Part shown: piece after piece, positions 24,469 through 33,195 of the stretch
Position numbering within the stretch: position 1 is the stretch's first letter
Layout: every line of letters starts with the position of its first letter
NCBI RefSeq assembly: GCF_001968835.1
Contig: NZ_MRDE01000015.1
Location: 1 to 43,194 of the forward strand
Origin: Tersicoccus phoenicis
GTDB lineage: Bacteria > Actinomycetota > Actinomycetes > Actinomycetales > Micrococcaceae
DNA: 43,194 bases
Reading direction: 5' to 3'
Translations under genes and position numbers: made by a program
Notes under the pieces: model-generated
What the model was told of the DNA's origin: nothing
The model's database searches: none
What the model saw: the letters and a program-made list of their open reading frames with translations, nothing else

Positions 24469-26195
24469 CCGCGGACGAGTTCGATGCGCCAGCGCCCGCC
24501 GGATCTCGCCAGTTGCAATTGCACCTCTTGACCGGTTGACGCCTTCACCGTGCGTACCACGCGGCCGCTCGCGTCGACCTGACGATAGGCCGTGAAGCGA
24601 GCACAGATCCGGACGAGAGCGCGGTCGTCGGGCAGGCCGGGAGCCCGCACCCGCTGGCCGCACGTGAGTTGGACGCTCAGCCCGTCCAGGCGGCCGGAAC
24701 CCGCGACCAGCTCGGTGGCGGCGGCCCGGTCGGCGGCCGCCGCGGACGAGCCCGGCACCGTGAGGTCCGCCAGCCGATCCCAGTTCCCGTCCCGGAAGAC
24801 GCGTGTGCGCGTCTCGGTGAGGACTCGGGCCGCCACCACGGGGTCCGTGTCGCTCGCGGATGCGGATGCGAGTGGGGTCGACAGGGCGATGCCCGATGGA
24901 GGCGCCACCGGTCCGGGCGTCCGTTCGGGCGTGGTGGTGAACCAGCCGGCGCCGAACGGCGTGAGCAGCGTCGCCGCGCCAGCCAGGGTGATGACGACGA
25001 TGCCGACCAGCAGGACGAGCGCCGATCGGTGCAGCCCGCGTCGTGACCCGGTGACCGTCCCCGTCGCGGGGTCGCGGCGCGTAGGTCCAGGACCCACAGC
25101 GAGCCGTCCGTCGCCTCGTTCTCGACCGAGGCGGGCGAGCACCCACACGTGGTCCCGGCGTTCGCGTCGATCCGGCACCGGGCCGGTCCCCTGCGCCAGT
25201 CCGCCGCGCAACCGGCGCCGCGGCCGTCCGCCGGCGGGGGTCTGCCGACGGGTCACCAGCTCGGGTCGTACACTCGCGTGCGCGCTGGCATGCAGATCCA
25301 CCGGCTCGGGTGCCGTGACCGTGAACACGCCGCGCGCCAGCTCTCCGGCGTCCGGGCGCGCTTCCGGGTCCGGATCCATCCCCCGGTCCAGCAGCAGTGC
25401 GAGGGACCGCGGGGCCCCCGGGAGGAGCACCGGCAGCGGCGGCCGGTGCTCGGCGGGTCCCGGCACGCGCCCGGTGAGACAGAACCAGGCCAGGGCAGCG
25501 AGCGCGTACACGTCCGACGCCGGGTGCAGCCGGTCCTCCGCGCCCACCGTCGGGTCGCGGAACCCGTCCGTTCCCGCCCCGGGCGGCCCCGGCCGACCCG
25601 GCAACCCGGCCAGGTCCCAGTCCGCGAGGACCGGTCGGCCGTCCACCGCGAACAACACGTTGTTCGGGCTGACGTCCCCGTGGGTGAAACCGGCCGCATG
25701 ACCGGCGGCCAGCAGTTGAGCCAGCGGCGTGATGACGGTCACCATCTCCCCGGGACCGAGCGGGCCACGGGCGGCCACCACCTGGGCGAGACTGCCACCG
25801 GGCAAATAGTCCATCAACGTCACCCGGTGCTGGTGCTCCGGCACCGCACAGGTGGCGACCAGATCACCTCTCGGTCGGGCCAGATGATCCAGTGCGAGCG
25901 GCCCGATCGCGCGCGCCACCCGGCCGAGCCGACCCGTGCCCAGCACGTCTGCGCCGGGCACGCCGCCGGACGGGGAGGCTTGGTTCGAGGATGACGCCGG
26001 ATCCGATGAGGCGACGGTATCCGGCGTCGCAGTCACCCGACCCGCGAACAAGGCCCCGTCCTTCCGCCGGCGGACCAGCCAGACCACCGACGACGCGCCT
26101 TCCCCGAGCCGCCGCAGCACCTCGTGCTCGGGCATCGTCGGCGGGGTGTCGAGGATGCATCCGGCGGGTCTTGGTGCGGCGTCGATTCCGTCCAT
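24459..26195 (-). CDS. divergent Ser/Thr protein kinase-like membrane protein
   Basis: The product (578 residues from ATG 26195) has a degenerate eukaryotic-type kinase domain (about 22-290), a Arg/Pro-rich cytoplasmic linker, one membrane helix at 391-411, and an extracytoplasmic domain of about 150 residues that looks NTF2-like. The glycine loop GEGASSV is at 31-37. The usual VAIK lysine is replaced by arginine (FAGR, residue 53). The catalytic loop reads HGDVSPNN (172-179), and DFG is replaced by DWD (192-194). The catalytic Asp and Asn survive, so weak activity is possible, but a pseudokinase is equally likely. A long insert at about 60-90 is low complexity. The frame stays open to 26300, but ATG 26195 leaves room for the divergent lipB promoter. 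Its signal and target are unknown. Confidence 0.8.
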   Translation of the reverse strand: MDGIDAAPRPAGCILDTPPTMPEHEVLRRLGEGASSVVWLVRRRKDGALFAGRVTATPDTVASSDPASSSNQASPSGGVPGADVLGTGRLGRVARAIGPLALDHLARPRGDLVATCAVPEHQHRVTLMDYLPGGSLAQVVAARGPLGPGEMVTVITPLAQLLAAGHAAGFTHGDVSPNNVLFAVDGRPVLADWDLAGLPGRPGPPGAGTDGFRDPTVGAEDRLHPASDVYALAALAWFCLTGRVPGPAEHRPPLPVLLPGAPRSLALLLDRGMDPDPEARPDAGELARGVFTVTAPEPVDLHASAHASVRPELVTRRQTPAGGRPRRRLRGGLAQGTGPVPDRRERRDHVWVLARLGRERGDGRLAVGPGPTRRDPATGTVTGSRRGLHRSALVLLVGIVVITLAGAATLLTPFGAGWFTTTPERTPGPVAPPSGIALSTPLASASASDTDPVVAARVLTETRTRVFRDGNWDRLADLTVPGSSAAAADRAAATELVAGSGRLDGLSVQLTCGQRVRAPGLPDDRALVRICARFTAYRQVDASGRVVRTVKASTGQEVQLQLARSGGRWRIELVRGTG

Positions 26196-26298
26196 GCCCC
26201 AGTGTGCGCCGCGAACGGTCACCGTCGTGGAAGTTTTCCACAGGTCACGCAGCACCTCGGTCGCGTACCTGTCGGCGGGCCCAGCTAGGCTGAGTGCC

Positions 26299-26997
26299 AT
26301 GACGTTGAGGTTCCCCCCCGCACGATTCGCCCCGGATTTCGTGGACTACCGCGAGGCCTGGGACGAACAGCAACGACTGCAACGCGCCGTGGCGGCCGGT
26401 TCCTCGCCCGACACCGTGCTGCTGCTCGAGCACCCACCCGTGTACACCGCCGGTAAGCGCACCGAGCCCGAGGACTACCCCTACGACGGCACCGACGTCG
26501 TCAAGGTCGACCGCGGCGGTCGGCTGACCTGGCACGGTCCCGGTCAGCTGATCGCCTATCCGATCCTGCGGCTGCCCCAGCCCCTCGACGTGGTCGCCTA
26601 TGTCCGCGCCCTGGAGACGATCATCATCGCCACCCTCCGGGAGGTCGGCGTCGAGGGCGTCACCGTCGAGGGCCGTTCCGGCGTCTGGCTGCCCGGCGAC
26701 AATCGCGGCCCCGACCGGAAGATCGCCGCCATCGGGATCCGCGTCGCCGATGGGGTGACCATGCACGGGTTGGCCATCAACGCGACCTGCGACCTGCGCC
26801 CCTTCGGCACGATCGTGCCCTGCGGGATCTCGGACGCCTCCGTCACCTCCGTTCGCGAGGAGACCGGGCGAGACGTCACGCCCGCGGACCTGGCCCCGCT
26901 GCTCCAGGCCCAGATGCTCGCTCACGAGGCGCTGCTCGTCGGCTCTGCCGCAGCCGCACCCCCCCTAACGTCCCGCTCGGAAGGAGCACTCCTGTGA
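26299..26997 (+). CDS. lipB: octanoyl-[acyl carrier protein]:protein N-octanoyltransferase
   Basis: LipB (232 residues) transfers octanoate from acyl carrier protein to the lipoyl domains of E2 and GcvH. Visible family motifs are [13 protein letters not shown], the [17 protein letters not shown] segment, Lys141 in [10 protein letters not shown] and the acyl-accepting Cys175 in VPCGISD, matching Lys142/Cys176 of the M. tuberculosis enzyme. The ATG at 26299 starts the conserved MTLRF segment; the open frame extends upstream, but only into the kinase-like gene. Its stop overlaps the lipA start as GTGA, so the two are translationally coupled. Confidence 0.95.
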   Translation: MTLRFPPARFAPDFVDYREAWDEQQRLQRAVAAGSSPDTVLLLEHPPVYTAGKRTEPEDYPYDGTDVVKVDRGGRLTWHGPGQLIAYPILRLPQPLDVVAYVRALETIIIATLREVGVEGVTVEGRSGVWLPGDNRGPDRKIAAIGIRVADGVTMHGLAINATCDLRPFGTIVPCGISDASVTSVREETGRDVTPADLAPLLQAQMLAHEALLVGSAAAAPPLTSRSEGALL

Positions 26998-28001
26998 CCA
27001 TCGCCCCCGAAGGTCGCCGCTTGCTGCGGGTCGAGGCCCGCAATGCGGAGACTCCGATCGAGAACAAGCCCGCCTGGATCCGCACCACCGCGAGGACCGG
27101 CCCCGAGTACAGCGAGCTGAAGTCGCTGGTTCACTCGGAGGGCCTGCACACCGTGTGCGAGGAGGCGGGTTGCCCGAACATCTTCGAGTGCTGGGAGGAC
27201 CGCGAGGCGACCTTCCTCATCGGCGGCGCCCAGTGCACCCGACGCTGCGACTTCTGCCAGATCGACACCGGCAAGCCGGCACGGCTGGACGTGCAGGAGC
27301 CACGGAAGGTCGCGGAGTCGGTGGCGCGGATGGGCCTGCGCTACGCGACCGTGACCGGTGTGGCCCGGGACGACCTGGCCGACGAGGGCTCGTGGCTGTA
27401 CGCCGAGACCATCCGCGCGATCCACGCCATGAACCCCGGCACCGGCGTGGAGATCCTGATCCCGGACTTCACGGGCCACATCGAGCACCTGGACGCCGTG
27501 ATCGACGCCGCGCCGGAAGTGTTCGCGCACAACGTGGAGACGGTGCCTCGCATCTTCAAGCGGATCCGGCCCGCTTTCCGGTACGACCGGTCCCTCGGCG
27601 TCCTCACCCGCGGCCGTGAGCGCGGCATGGTCACCAAGTCGAACCTCATCCTCGGCATGGGCGAGACCCGCGAGGAGGTGTCGCAGGCGCTGCGCGACCT
27701 GCACGAGGCGGGTTGCGACCTGATCACCATCACCCAGTACCTGCGCCCCTCGCCTCGGCACCACCCGGTGGAGCGGTGGGTCAAACCGCAGGAGTTCGTC
27801 GACCTGCGGGACGAGGCCGAGCAGATCGGCTTCCTCGGGGTGATGAGCGGGCCCCTGGTGCGCTCCAGCTACCGCGCCGGCCGACTGTGGGCCACCGCCA
27901 TGCGGAAGAAGGGGATGAGCATCCCACCGGAGCTGGCCCACATCGGCGAGTCGGGGTCGACGTTGCAGGAGGCGGCGAGCGTCCTCGCCCGCGTCAGCTG
28001 A
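26994..28001 (+). CDS. lipA: lipoyl synthase (radical SAM)
   Basis: LipA (335 residues) inserts two sulphur atoms into octanoyl groups to make lipoate. The auxiliary iron-sulphur cluster motif [12 protein letters not shown] gives Cys55, Cys60 and Cys66; the radical SAM motif CTRRCDFC gives Cys81, Cys85 and Cys88. The C-terminal RSSY motif that supplies the serine ligand of the auxiliary cluster is present ([10 protein letters not shown]). The GTG start overlaps the lipB stop codon by 4 bp. With lipB this makes the lipoyl cofactor needed by the sucB product encoded just upstream. Confidence 0.97.
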   Translation: MTIAPEGRRLLRVEARNAETPIENKPAWIRTTARTGPEYSELKSLVHSEGLHTVCEEAGCPNIFECWEDREATFLIGGAQCTRRCDFCQIDTGKPARLDVQEPRKVAESVARMGLRYATVTGVARDDLADEGSWLYAETIRAIHAMNPGTGVEILIPDFTGHIEHLDAVIDAAPEVFAHNVETVPRIFKRIRPAFRYDRSLGVLTRGRERGMVTKSNLILGMGETREEVSQALRDLHEAGCDLITITQYLRPSPRHHPVERWVKPQEFVDLRDEAEQIGFLGVMSGPLVRSSYRAGRLWATAMRKKGMSIPPELAHIGESGSTLQEAASVLARVS

Positions 28002-28136
28002 AGCGTCTCGATCCACCGGAACGGAGTGGTCGGTCCCTGCCGGCGCCGGCCGCTTCGTCGCGCCCGGAGACCACCGTCCACCATTGACTTGGCTGGCCCT
28101 GCGGGAAAGGATCGGGACTGGGCACGGCGCCGGGAA

Positions 28137-28185
28137 CCGACACTCGGTGTCGGCTCGACCGATCGGAGGTGGCTGAGAGTCAGCC
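28137..28185. promoter_or_regulatory. two small perfect inverted repeats before the PRC-barrel gene
   Basis: CCGACAC-tcg-GTGTCGG (28137-28153) and GGCTGA-gag-TCAGCC (28171-28185) lie 28 and 60 bp upstream of the ATG at 28213. They could be operators or leader hairpins. Nothing in the sequence says which. The 28002-28212 gap holds no other gene that I can support. Confidence 0.4.
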
Positions 28186-28212
28186 GCCGGTACCAGGAAG
28201 GGAACCGTCTCC

Positions 28213-29118
28213 ATGAGCACCAATCTCTCGATCGAACAGCTGCAGAGTGCGACCGTCGTCGATCAGGACGGAGACAAGATCGGCGACGTCGGTCAGGTGT
28301 ACGTCGATGACGCCACCGGCGAGCCGAACTGGGTCACCGTGCGGACCGGGCTCTTCGGCACGAAGGAGACCTTCATCCCCCTGGACCGGGCCGAGAGCGA
28401 CGCCAACGGGATCCGCGTTCCCTACGAGAAGCGCTTCGTCAAGGACGCACCGAACATGGATGAGGACCAGCACCTCTCGCCCGAACAGGAAGCCGAACTC
28501 TACCGCTACTACGGTCTGAACGCCGGGACCAGCTCGGTCGCGGGCATGGAGACCGGACGGGACGCCGACGTCGGGCGCGCCACCGGCACGGATACGGTGG
28601 GCCTCGAGGACGAGGCTGCCCGGGGGCCCGGTGCCGCGGCCGAGGGCGGGTACACCGACGTCGACGGACACCGCGCGGCCCAGCAGAGCGAGGGCGAGTA
28701 CACCGACGTCAACGGTCATCAGGCGCTCCGGCACGAAGAAGGGGAGTACACCGACGTCGCCGGCGATCCACACCGCCCCGAGGGCGAGGGCGAGTACACC
28801 GATGCCGATCGTTCCCGCTCGCGGCTCACCGACACGGGCGACACGGCGGGCACCGCGGGTTACACACGCCCGGGATCGCCATCCCGCCTGGACGACACGG
28901 CCACCGGGACCAGCGGGGTCGACGACGAGGCCATCGGTACCACCGGCTACACCGCAGACCTGCGCGAACCCGAAACCACCTCGACCGACACCACGAGCCA
29001 TACCACCGGGGCGACGGGACCGACCGGCACCGGGACCCCGGAAACCGGCAGACCGCGTCTGCGCAAGCATGTCGGCACCGGCACCGACCGGGGCACGAGG
29101 GACACGGACCGGCACTGA
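28213..29118 (+). CDS. PRC-barrel domain protein with repetitive acidic tail
   Basis: The first 80 residues form a PRC-barrel (GDKIGDVGQVYVDDATGEPNWV, then FIPLDRAES), followed by a short YRYYGL segment typical of this family. Such proteins are common stress-associated proteins of unknown function in actinobacteria. The remaining 200 residues are Gly/Thr/Asp-rich and probably disordered. They contain four copies of a GEYTDV-D/N-GH-like unit (about 145-200) and then Thr/Gly-rich runs, and end RHVGT-like with basic residues. No signal peptide or membrane segment is seen. It stands alone, with its own leader hairpins and a terminator. Confidence 0.8.
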   Translation: MSTNLSIEQLQSATVVDQDGDKIGDVGQVYVDDATGEPNWVTVRTGLFGTKETFIPLDRAESDANGIRVPYEKRFVKDAPNMDEDQHLSPEQEAELYRYYGLNAGTSSVAGMETGRDADVGRATGTDTVGLEDEAARGPGAAAEGGYTDVDGHRAAQQSEGEYTDVNGHQALRHEEGEYTDVAGDPHRPEGEGEYTDADRSRSRLTDTGDTAGTAGYTRPGSPSRLDDTATGTSGVDDEAIGTTGYTADLREPETTSTDTTSHTTGATGPTGTGTPETGRPRLRKHVGTGTDRGTRDTDRH

Positions 29119-29143
29119 CCCGTCCTGTCTGACCCGCTCTCCC

Positions 29144-29195
29144 GACGCCGAGCGGGACGGGGCCGCGCTCGCCGAGCACGGCCCCGTTCGGCGTC
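29144..29195 (+). terminator. two-part hairpin terminator after the PRC-barrel gene
   Basis: GACGCCGA (29144-29151) pairs with TCGGCGTC (29188-29195) and ACGGGGCCG (29157-29165) pairs with CGGCCCCGT (29179-29187), with a 5-nt bulge on the left and a 13-nt loop. Confidence 0.75.
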
Positions 29196-29280
29196 CTCCG
29201 GCGACGCAGCGCGACGCCACACTCGCACCGGCCATGACCTAGGATGGAGACGCTCCCGACCGCGATCGAGGTACTCCACC

Positions 29281-30009
29281 GTGTCCACATCACCGCAGCC
29301 GAAGAAGCGCCGATTCGGCCGCAAGCCCGCCGGCGCGCAGAAGAAGCCGGGCCGCTTCGCCCAGATGAAGCAGGTCTTCAGCATGACCCGCCGCCACGAC
29401 CCGATGGTCGTGTGGGTCATGCTGGCCGTGTTCCTCGGCGTGATCGCGGTCAGCCTGGTCGTCGGGCTGCTGATCAACAACATCATCACGATGGTCATCA
29501 TCGGCGTCCCGCTCGGCGTCCTGGCCGCCCTCGTCGTGCTCTCCCGCAAGGCCGAGCGCGCCGCCTTCGGGCAGATCGAGGGGCAGCCCGGCGCTGCCGG
29601 AGCGGCCCTGAGCACCCTCAAGCGCGGGTGGATCGTCGAGGAGCAGCCGGTCGCGGTCGATCCCCGGACCAAGGACACGGTGTTCCGCGTGGTCGGCCGC
29701 CCGGGCATCATCCTCATCACCGAGGGTCCCTCCCACCGGGCACGGCGCCTCGCCGACACCGAGCGGAAGCGGCTAACCCGGCTGCTTCCCAATGTCGCGG
29801 TGCACGTCATCGAGTCCGGCCGCGACGAGGGCCAGGTGCCCCTGCCGAAGCTCTCCCGATCGATCACCAAGCTCAAGCCCCAGCTGACCCGGCAGGAGGT
29901 CGGCGCCGTCGGCAAGCGACTCTCCTCCCTCGCACCGCGGCTGCCGATCCCCAAGGGCATCGATCCCACGCGCGCCCGACCGGACCGCCGCGCCCTGCGC
30001 GGTCGCTGA
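29281..30009 (+). CDS. DUF4191 membrane protein
   Basis: The product (242 residues) matches the actinobacterial DUF4191 family. It has a basic N-terminus (PKKRRFGRKPAG), two close membrane helices (about 41-62 and 66-86) and a soluble C-terminal domain with GWIVEEQPVAVDPRT and GRPGIILITEG. Function is unknown. In actinobacteria it is regularly found between lipA and glnA, as here. The GTG start is the first in-frame start. It ends 2 bp from the convergent RDD gene. Confidence 0.85.
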   Translation: MSTSPQPKKRRFGRKPAGAQKKPGRFAQMKQVFSMTRRHDPMVVWVMLAVFLGVIAVSLVVGLLINNIITMVIIGVPLGVLAALVVLSRKAERAAFGQIEGQPGAAGAALSTLKRGWIVEEQPVAVDPRTKDTVFRVVGRPGIILITEGPSHRARRLADTERKRLTRLLPNVAVHVIESGRDEGQVPLPKLSRSITKLKPQLTRQEVGAVGKRLSSLAPRLPIPKGIDPTRARPDRRALRGR

Positions 30010-30011
30010 CG

Positions 30012-30449
30012 TCAGAACCGGGTCAGGACGGTGCCGGCCGCCCGGTCGTGCAGGCCCCGCTGGTCCTGGTCGTTGATCAGCGCCGGTACCACGAGCAGTA
30101 ACAGCAGCGTGCGCAGCGCGGACCTGCCGAGCCCCGGTGCAGTGCCGTCGAGCCGTTGCAGGCGCATCCTGAGCAGTCGATGGCCGACGCCGAAGCCGGC
30201 GGTACCGAGCAGCACGATCTGTTCCAGGGCGAAGATCGTCAGAATGGCGATGTTCTCTCTCCCGAAGAACGCCGAGGCGATCAGGTAGCACAGACCCCAG
30301 TCGATGAACAGAGCCAGGATGCGTCGGCCCAGCCCGGCGACCGACCCGGGACCGCGTTCCGGTGGGCCGAGTCTCTTGCCCGGGTAGTCCGTCGCGCGCG
30401 GCGGACCCTGCAACCACGACCCGATATCCCTGCGATCGACCACGCCCAC
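30012..30449 (-). CDS. RDD family membrane protein
   Basis: A 145-residue RDD protein with the family motif RRILALFIDWGLCYLIASAFF near residue 42, a second membrane segment (FALEQIVLLGTAGFGVGHRLL), a third (LRTLLLLLVVPALI), and the C-terminal DQRGLHDRAAGTVL that carries another conserved Asp. The function of the family is unclear; transport has been suggested. It is commonly next to glnA in actinobacteria and is read divergently from it. Confidence 0.88.
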   Translation of the reverse strand: MGVVDRRDIGSWLQGPPRATDYPGKRLGPPERGPGSVAGLGRRILALFIDWGLCYLIASAFFGRENIAILTIFALEQIVLLGTAGFGVGHRLLRMRLQRLDGTAPGLGRSALRTLLLLLVVPALINDQDQRGLHDRAAGTVLTRF

Positions 30450-30533
30450 AGCTTACCGGCCGCCTGGCCCGGATCGGCCGGCCGGTGGCCCGGCCCGGCG
30501 ATGACCCGGTCGGCAGGAGCTCACCCCGCCCGC

Positions 30534-30571
30534 GTTACGTGGCCGAAACATCGCCGACACGTCCGAGCACA
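30534..30571 (+). promoter_or_regulatory. GlnR-box-like site upstream of glnA
   Basis: GTTAC-GTGGCC-GAAAC (30534-30549) matches the actinobacterial GlnR half-site pair gTnAc-N6-GaAAc completely. In register after 6 bp is a weaker second pair, GACAC-N6-GCACA (30556-30571), giving the tandem arrangement seen at Streptomyces glnA. A TAGGGT -10-like element follows at 30582-30587. This suggests nitrogen-responsive control of glnA. Confidence 0.65.
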
Positions 30572-30590
30572 TTCGTGTGCCTAGGGTGGA

Positions 30591-30638
30591 AACCAGCACC
30601 GCCAGCCGACAACCAGCACCGCCAGCCGACAACCAGCA
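30591..30638. repeat. 20-bp tandem repeat in the glnA leader
   Basis: The 20-mer aaccagcaccgccagccgac occurs twice without change (30591-30610 and 30611-30630), and its first 8 bases recur at 30631-30638. The repeat ends directly before the AGAGGGAGC ribosome site of glnA, so it lies in the predicted 5' untranslated region. Confidence 0.85.
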
Positions 30639-30653
30639 GAGGGAGCACGGTCG

Positions 30654-32078
30654 ATGTTCAACAGCGCCAGTGAAGTGCTGAGCTTCATCAAGGAGGAGGA
30701 CGTCAAGTTCGTCGACGTCCGTTTCACCGACATGCCCGGTGTGCAGCAGCACTTCAACGTACCGGCCGAGACCGTCGACGAGGACTTCTTCGTACACGGG
30801 CAGTTGTTCGACGGATCCTCGATCCGCGGTTTCCAGGGCATCGCCGAATCCGACATGCAGCTGATCCCGGACCCGGCCACCGCGTTCGTCGACCCGTTCC
30901 GGGTGGAGAAGACGCTGGCGCTGAATTTCTCCATCGTCAACCCGCGCACCGGTGAGCCGTACCATCGGGATCCTCGCGGGGTGGCCCAGCGCGCCGAGGC
31001 GTACCTGGCGTCCAGCGGCATCGCCGACACCGCGTTCTTCGCTCCGGAGGCCGAGTTCTACGTCTTCGACGACGTTCGGTTCCAGAGCTCGCCCGGTCAC
31101 TCCTTCTTCCGGATCGACTCGGAGGAGGCCCCGTGGAACACCGCCCGCAAGCAGGACGGCGGCAACCTGGGCTACAAGACGCCGTTCAAGGCCGGCTACT
31201 TCCCCGTCGCGCCGCAGGACCACCAGGCGGATCTGCGCGACGCGATGTGCATCGAACTCGGCAAGGCGGGCTTGAAGGTCGAGCGGTCGCATCACGAGGT
31301 GGGCGCTGCGGGCCAGGCCGAGATCAACTACACGTTCACGACGCTGCTGCATGCCGCCGACGACCTGCAGAAGTTCAAGTACATCATCAAGAACACCGCG
31401 TGGGCCTACGGCAAGTCGGTGACCTTCATGCCCAAACCGATCTTCGGCGACAACGGGTCCGGGATGCACTGCCACCAGTCGCTCTGGAACGGTAGCGAAC
31501 CACTGTTCTACGACGAGACCGGGTACGCCGGCCTGTCCGACGTCGCCCGCTGGTACATCGGCGGCCTCCTGGAGCACGCCGCCGCGGTGCTCGCGTTCAC
31601 CAACCCGACGGTGAACAGCTACCGCCGCCTGGTCAAGGGCTTCGAGGCACCGGTCAACATGGTGTACTCGCAGGGCAACCGGTCGGCCGGCATCCGGATC
31701 CCGATCACCGGCTCGAACCCCAAGGCCAAGCGCATCGAGTTCCGGGCGCCGGATCCCTCGGGCAACCCGTACCTGGGCTTCGCGGCCCAGCTGATGGCCG
31801 GCCTGGACGGTATCAAGAACCGCATCGAGCCGCCGGCCCCGATCGACAAGGACCTCTACGAGCTGCCGCCGGAAGAGGCCAAGGACATCCCCAAGGCGCC
31901 GGACTCGCTGGAGGCTGCGCTGGCCGCCCTGGAGGCCGACAACGAATTCCTGCAGGCGGGTGACGTGTTCCCGCAGGACCTCATCGACAGCTGGATCGCC
32001 TACAAGCGCGAGGTGGAGATTCTGCCGCTCGCCGCTCGCCCGAACCCGTACGAGTTCGAGCTCTACTACGGAGTCTGA
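30654..32078 (+). CDS. glnA: glutamine synthetase type I (GlnA1)
   Basis: This 474-residue enzyme makes glutamine from glutamate, ammonia and ATP as a dodecamer. Motifs include FDGSSIRGF near residue 52, the metal-binding [12 protein letters not shown], the ATP-binding [16 protein letters not shown], and [24 protein letters not shown] places Tyr402 at the adenylylation site of GSI-beta enzymes, consistent with control by the glnE product encoded downstream. A GlnR-like box and a perfect 20-bp leader duplication lie upstream. The gene has its own strong terminator. Confidence 0.97.
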   Translation: MFNSASEVLSFIKEEDVKFVDVRFTDMPGVQQHFNVPAETVDEDFFVHGQLFDGSSIRGFQGIAESDMQLIPDPATAFVDPFRVEKTLALNFSIVNPRTGEPYHRDPRGVAQRAEAYLASSGIADTAFFAPEAEFYVFDDVRFQSSPGHSFFRIDSEEAPWNTARKQDGGNLGYKTPFKAGYFPVAPQDHQADLRDAMCIELGKAGLKVERSHHEVGAAGQAEINYTFTTLLHAADDLQKFKYIIKNTAWAYGKSVTFMPKPIFGDNGSGMHCHQSLWNGSEPLFYDETGYAGLSDVARWYIGGLLEHAAAVLAFTNPTVNSYRRLVKGFEAPVNMVYSQGNRSAGIRIPITGSNPKAKRIEFRAPDPSGNPYLGFAAQLMAGLDGIKNRIEPPAPIDKDLYELPPEEAKDIPKAPDSLEAALAALEADNEFLQAGDVFPQDLIDSWIAYKREVEILPLAARPNPYEFELYYGV

Positions 32079-32097
32079 GCCAGGCCGGCCCGCCACC

Positions 32098-32133
32098 GTG
32101 GTGGCCGCGCCCCGACCGGTGCGCGGCCACCAC
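32098..32133 (+). terminator. strong hairpin terminator after glnA
   Basis: A perfect 13-bp inverted repeat (32098-32110 and 32121-32133) with a 10-nt loop begins 19 bp after the glnA stop. It separates glnA from the accessory module that follows. Confidence 0.85.
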
Positions 32134-32214
32134 GTTCCGAGGCCTCCGGGCCGCGAACATGCAACACTTGAGGTGGCTGTCGTCCGCTTGGCACCCCGGA
32201 TTAAGGTGAACGTT

Positions 32215-32595
32215 ATGTACCCCGCAAGTACCGAGTCCACCGTCGAGGACGTCATCGTAATGGTGACTGCGGATCTTGCGGCGCGCCCACTTGATCTCAA
32301 GCCGAAATCGATGAACGCGACCGCAGTGAGGGACGGCCTCGGCGAAGACGCTTGGCAAGTCACCATCGTTCTCCCCAAGCCCGACGGTGCAACGTGGGAC
32401 GCCGAGGCGCTATTCGCAGTCCGCCGAACCGTCGTCGACGCGTTCGATGGTGCTCTCGAAGGTCGCCTTGTACTTCCCGGACAGACTCTCGCAGTGGTGA
32501 CGACCGATGAAGCCGATCCTGCTGACATCGCCGCCGAAGAAACGCCCGTCGAAGGGGAGGATCCGTCAGGTGATGCGAGCGAGAAGGCGACGTGA
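32215..32595 (+). CDS. small protein of unknown function, partner of HEPN-like protein
   Basis: A 126-residue protein that I do not recognise. It starts MYPASTESTVEDVIVMV, continues with a likely beta-strand WQVTIVLP (47-54), a helix WDAEALFAVRRTVVDAFDG (61-79) and a second strand TLAVVTTDEA (91-100), and ends in an acidic, probably disordered tail. The predicted beta-alpha-beta order suggests a small alpha/beta fold. It lacks the GSxxR/DxD motif of a nucleotidyltransferase, the common partner of HEPN proteins. ATG 32215 follows AAGGTGA. The base composition is visibly less GC-rich than glnA. It overlaps the next gene by 4 bp (GTGA), so the two are translationally coupled. Confidence 0.7.
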   Translation: MYPASTESTVEDVIVMVTADLAARPLDLKPKSMNATAVRDGLGEDAWQVTIVLPKPDGATWDAEALFAVRRTVVDAFDGALEGRLVLPGQTLAVVTTDEADPADIAAEETPVEGEDPSGDASEKAT

Positions 32596-33185
32596 CTCGC
32601 CCCATCCTTGCTTCTGGCTTGCTATTAACCGCCGAAAGGCTCGCCGGCGCAAACGCTGGCGCTGGCCGACCAGCATTGGCCGATCTTCGGCGCGCAACGT
32701 CTACTGCTTACTACGCCTTGTTCCACCAAGTCGTGACCCACGCCTCCAAAGATTTCCTCCCCGATGGGACGGATTCGGAGATCGCCGATGTGGCGCGATG
32801 GTTCACACATACGGGTGTCTACTCGGCGGCGGGAGTGGTGCTGGCTGGAGCTCGAACGGCTCAGCCGAGGAGGGACCTGGTTACTCCTGTACAGTCACTT
32901 CGATCGGCATGCGGCGGCACGGTGAGCCATGACCTCTTGGTCGTCGCCGACGCGTTCAAGAGCCTTCAGGACGCACGTCACGACGCGGATTACAACGGGA
33001 ACTACGACCCGTCAAGAGCTGTGACCCTCGCGCACGTGCAGGAAGCGTCTCTGGCGGTACGCAAGACATGGGCATTGTGGAGCGCTCGAACGTCGCCCCG
33101 AAAGAACCGACAAGCCCTTCACGCGGGACACGCGACCTTCCTCCGCCTCTCGTTGCTGTACTCCGGTGGCCCGAAGGCGCGGTAA
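32592..33185 (+). CDS. HEPN-domain-like protein
   Basis: A 197-residue helical protein. RRATSTAYYALFHQVV (33-48) is the hallmark first conserved helix of HEPN proteins (many have the form RxxxSxAYYAxFH). A second conserved stretch, SLQDARHDADYNGNY (124-138), corresponds to the R-x4-6-H/Y region where catalytic RNase HEPN proteins have Arg and His; here Arg129 is followed by His130 and Tyr134. EIADVARWFTHTGVY (63-77) fits the intervening helix. HEPN proteins include toxin RNases, abortive-infection proteins and nucleotide-binding regulators. Start GTG 32592 overlaps the upstream stop codon. The last 35 residues are basic and may be disordered. It ends 10 bp from a convergent monooxygenase gene. 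The family assignment rests on motif reading only. Confidence 0.6.
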   Translation: MTRPILASGLLLTAERLAGANAGAGRPALADLRRATSTAYYALFHQVVTHASKDFLPDGTDSEIADVARWFTHTGVYSAAGVVLAGARTAQPRRDLVTPVQSLRSACGGTVSHDLLVVADAFKSLQDARHDADYNGNYDPSRAVTLAHVQEASLAVRKTWALWSARTSPRKNRQALHAGHATFLRLSLLYSGGPKAR

Positions 33186-33195
33186 GGCCTCTCGC

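Noticed and set aside
32215-33185. Classical MNT-HEPN toxin-antitoxin pair
   Set aside because: The upstream protein has no GSxxR...DxD nucleotidyltransferase motif, so this established system name cannot be applied.
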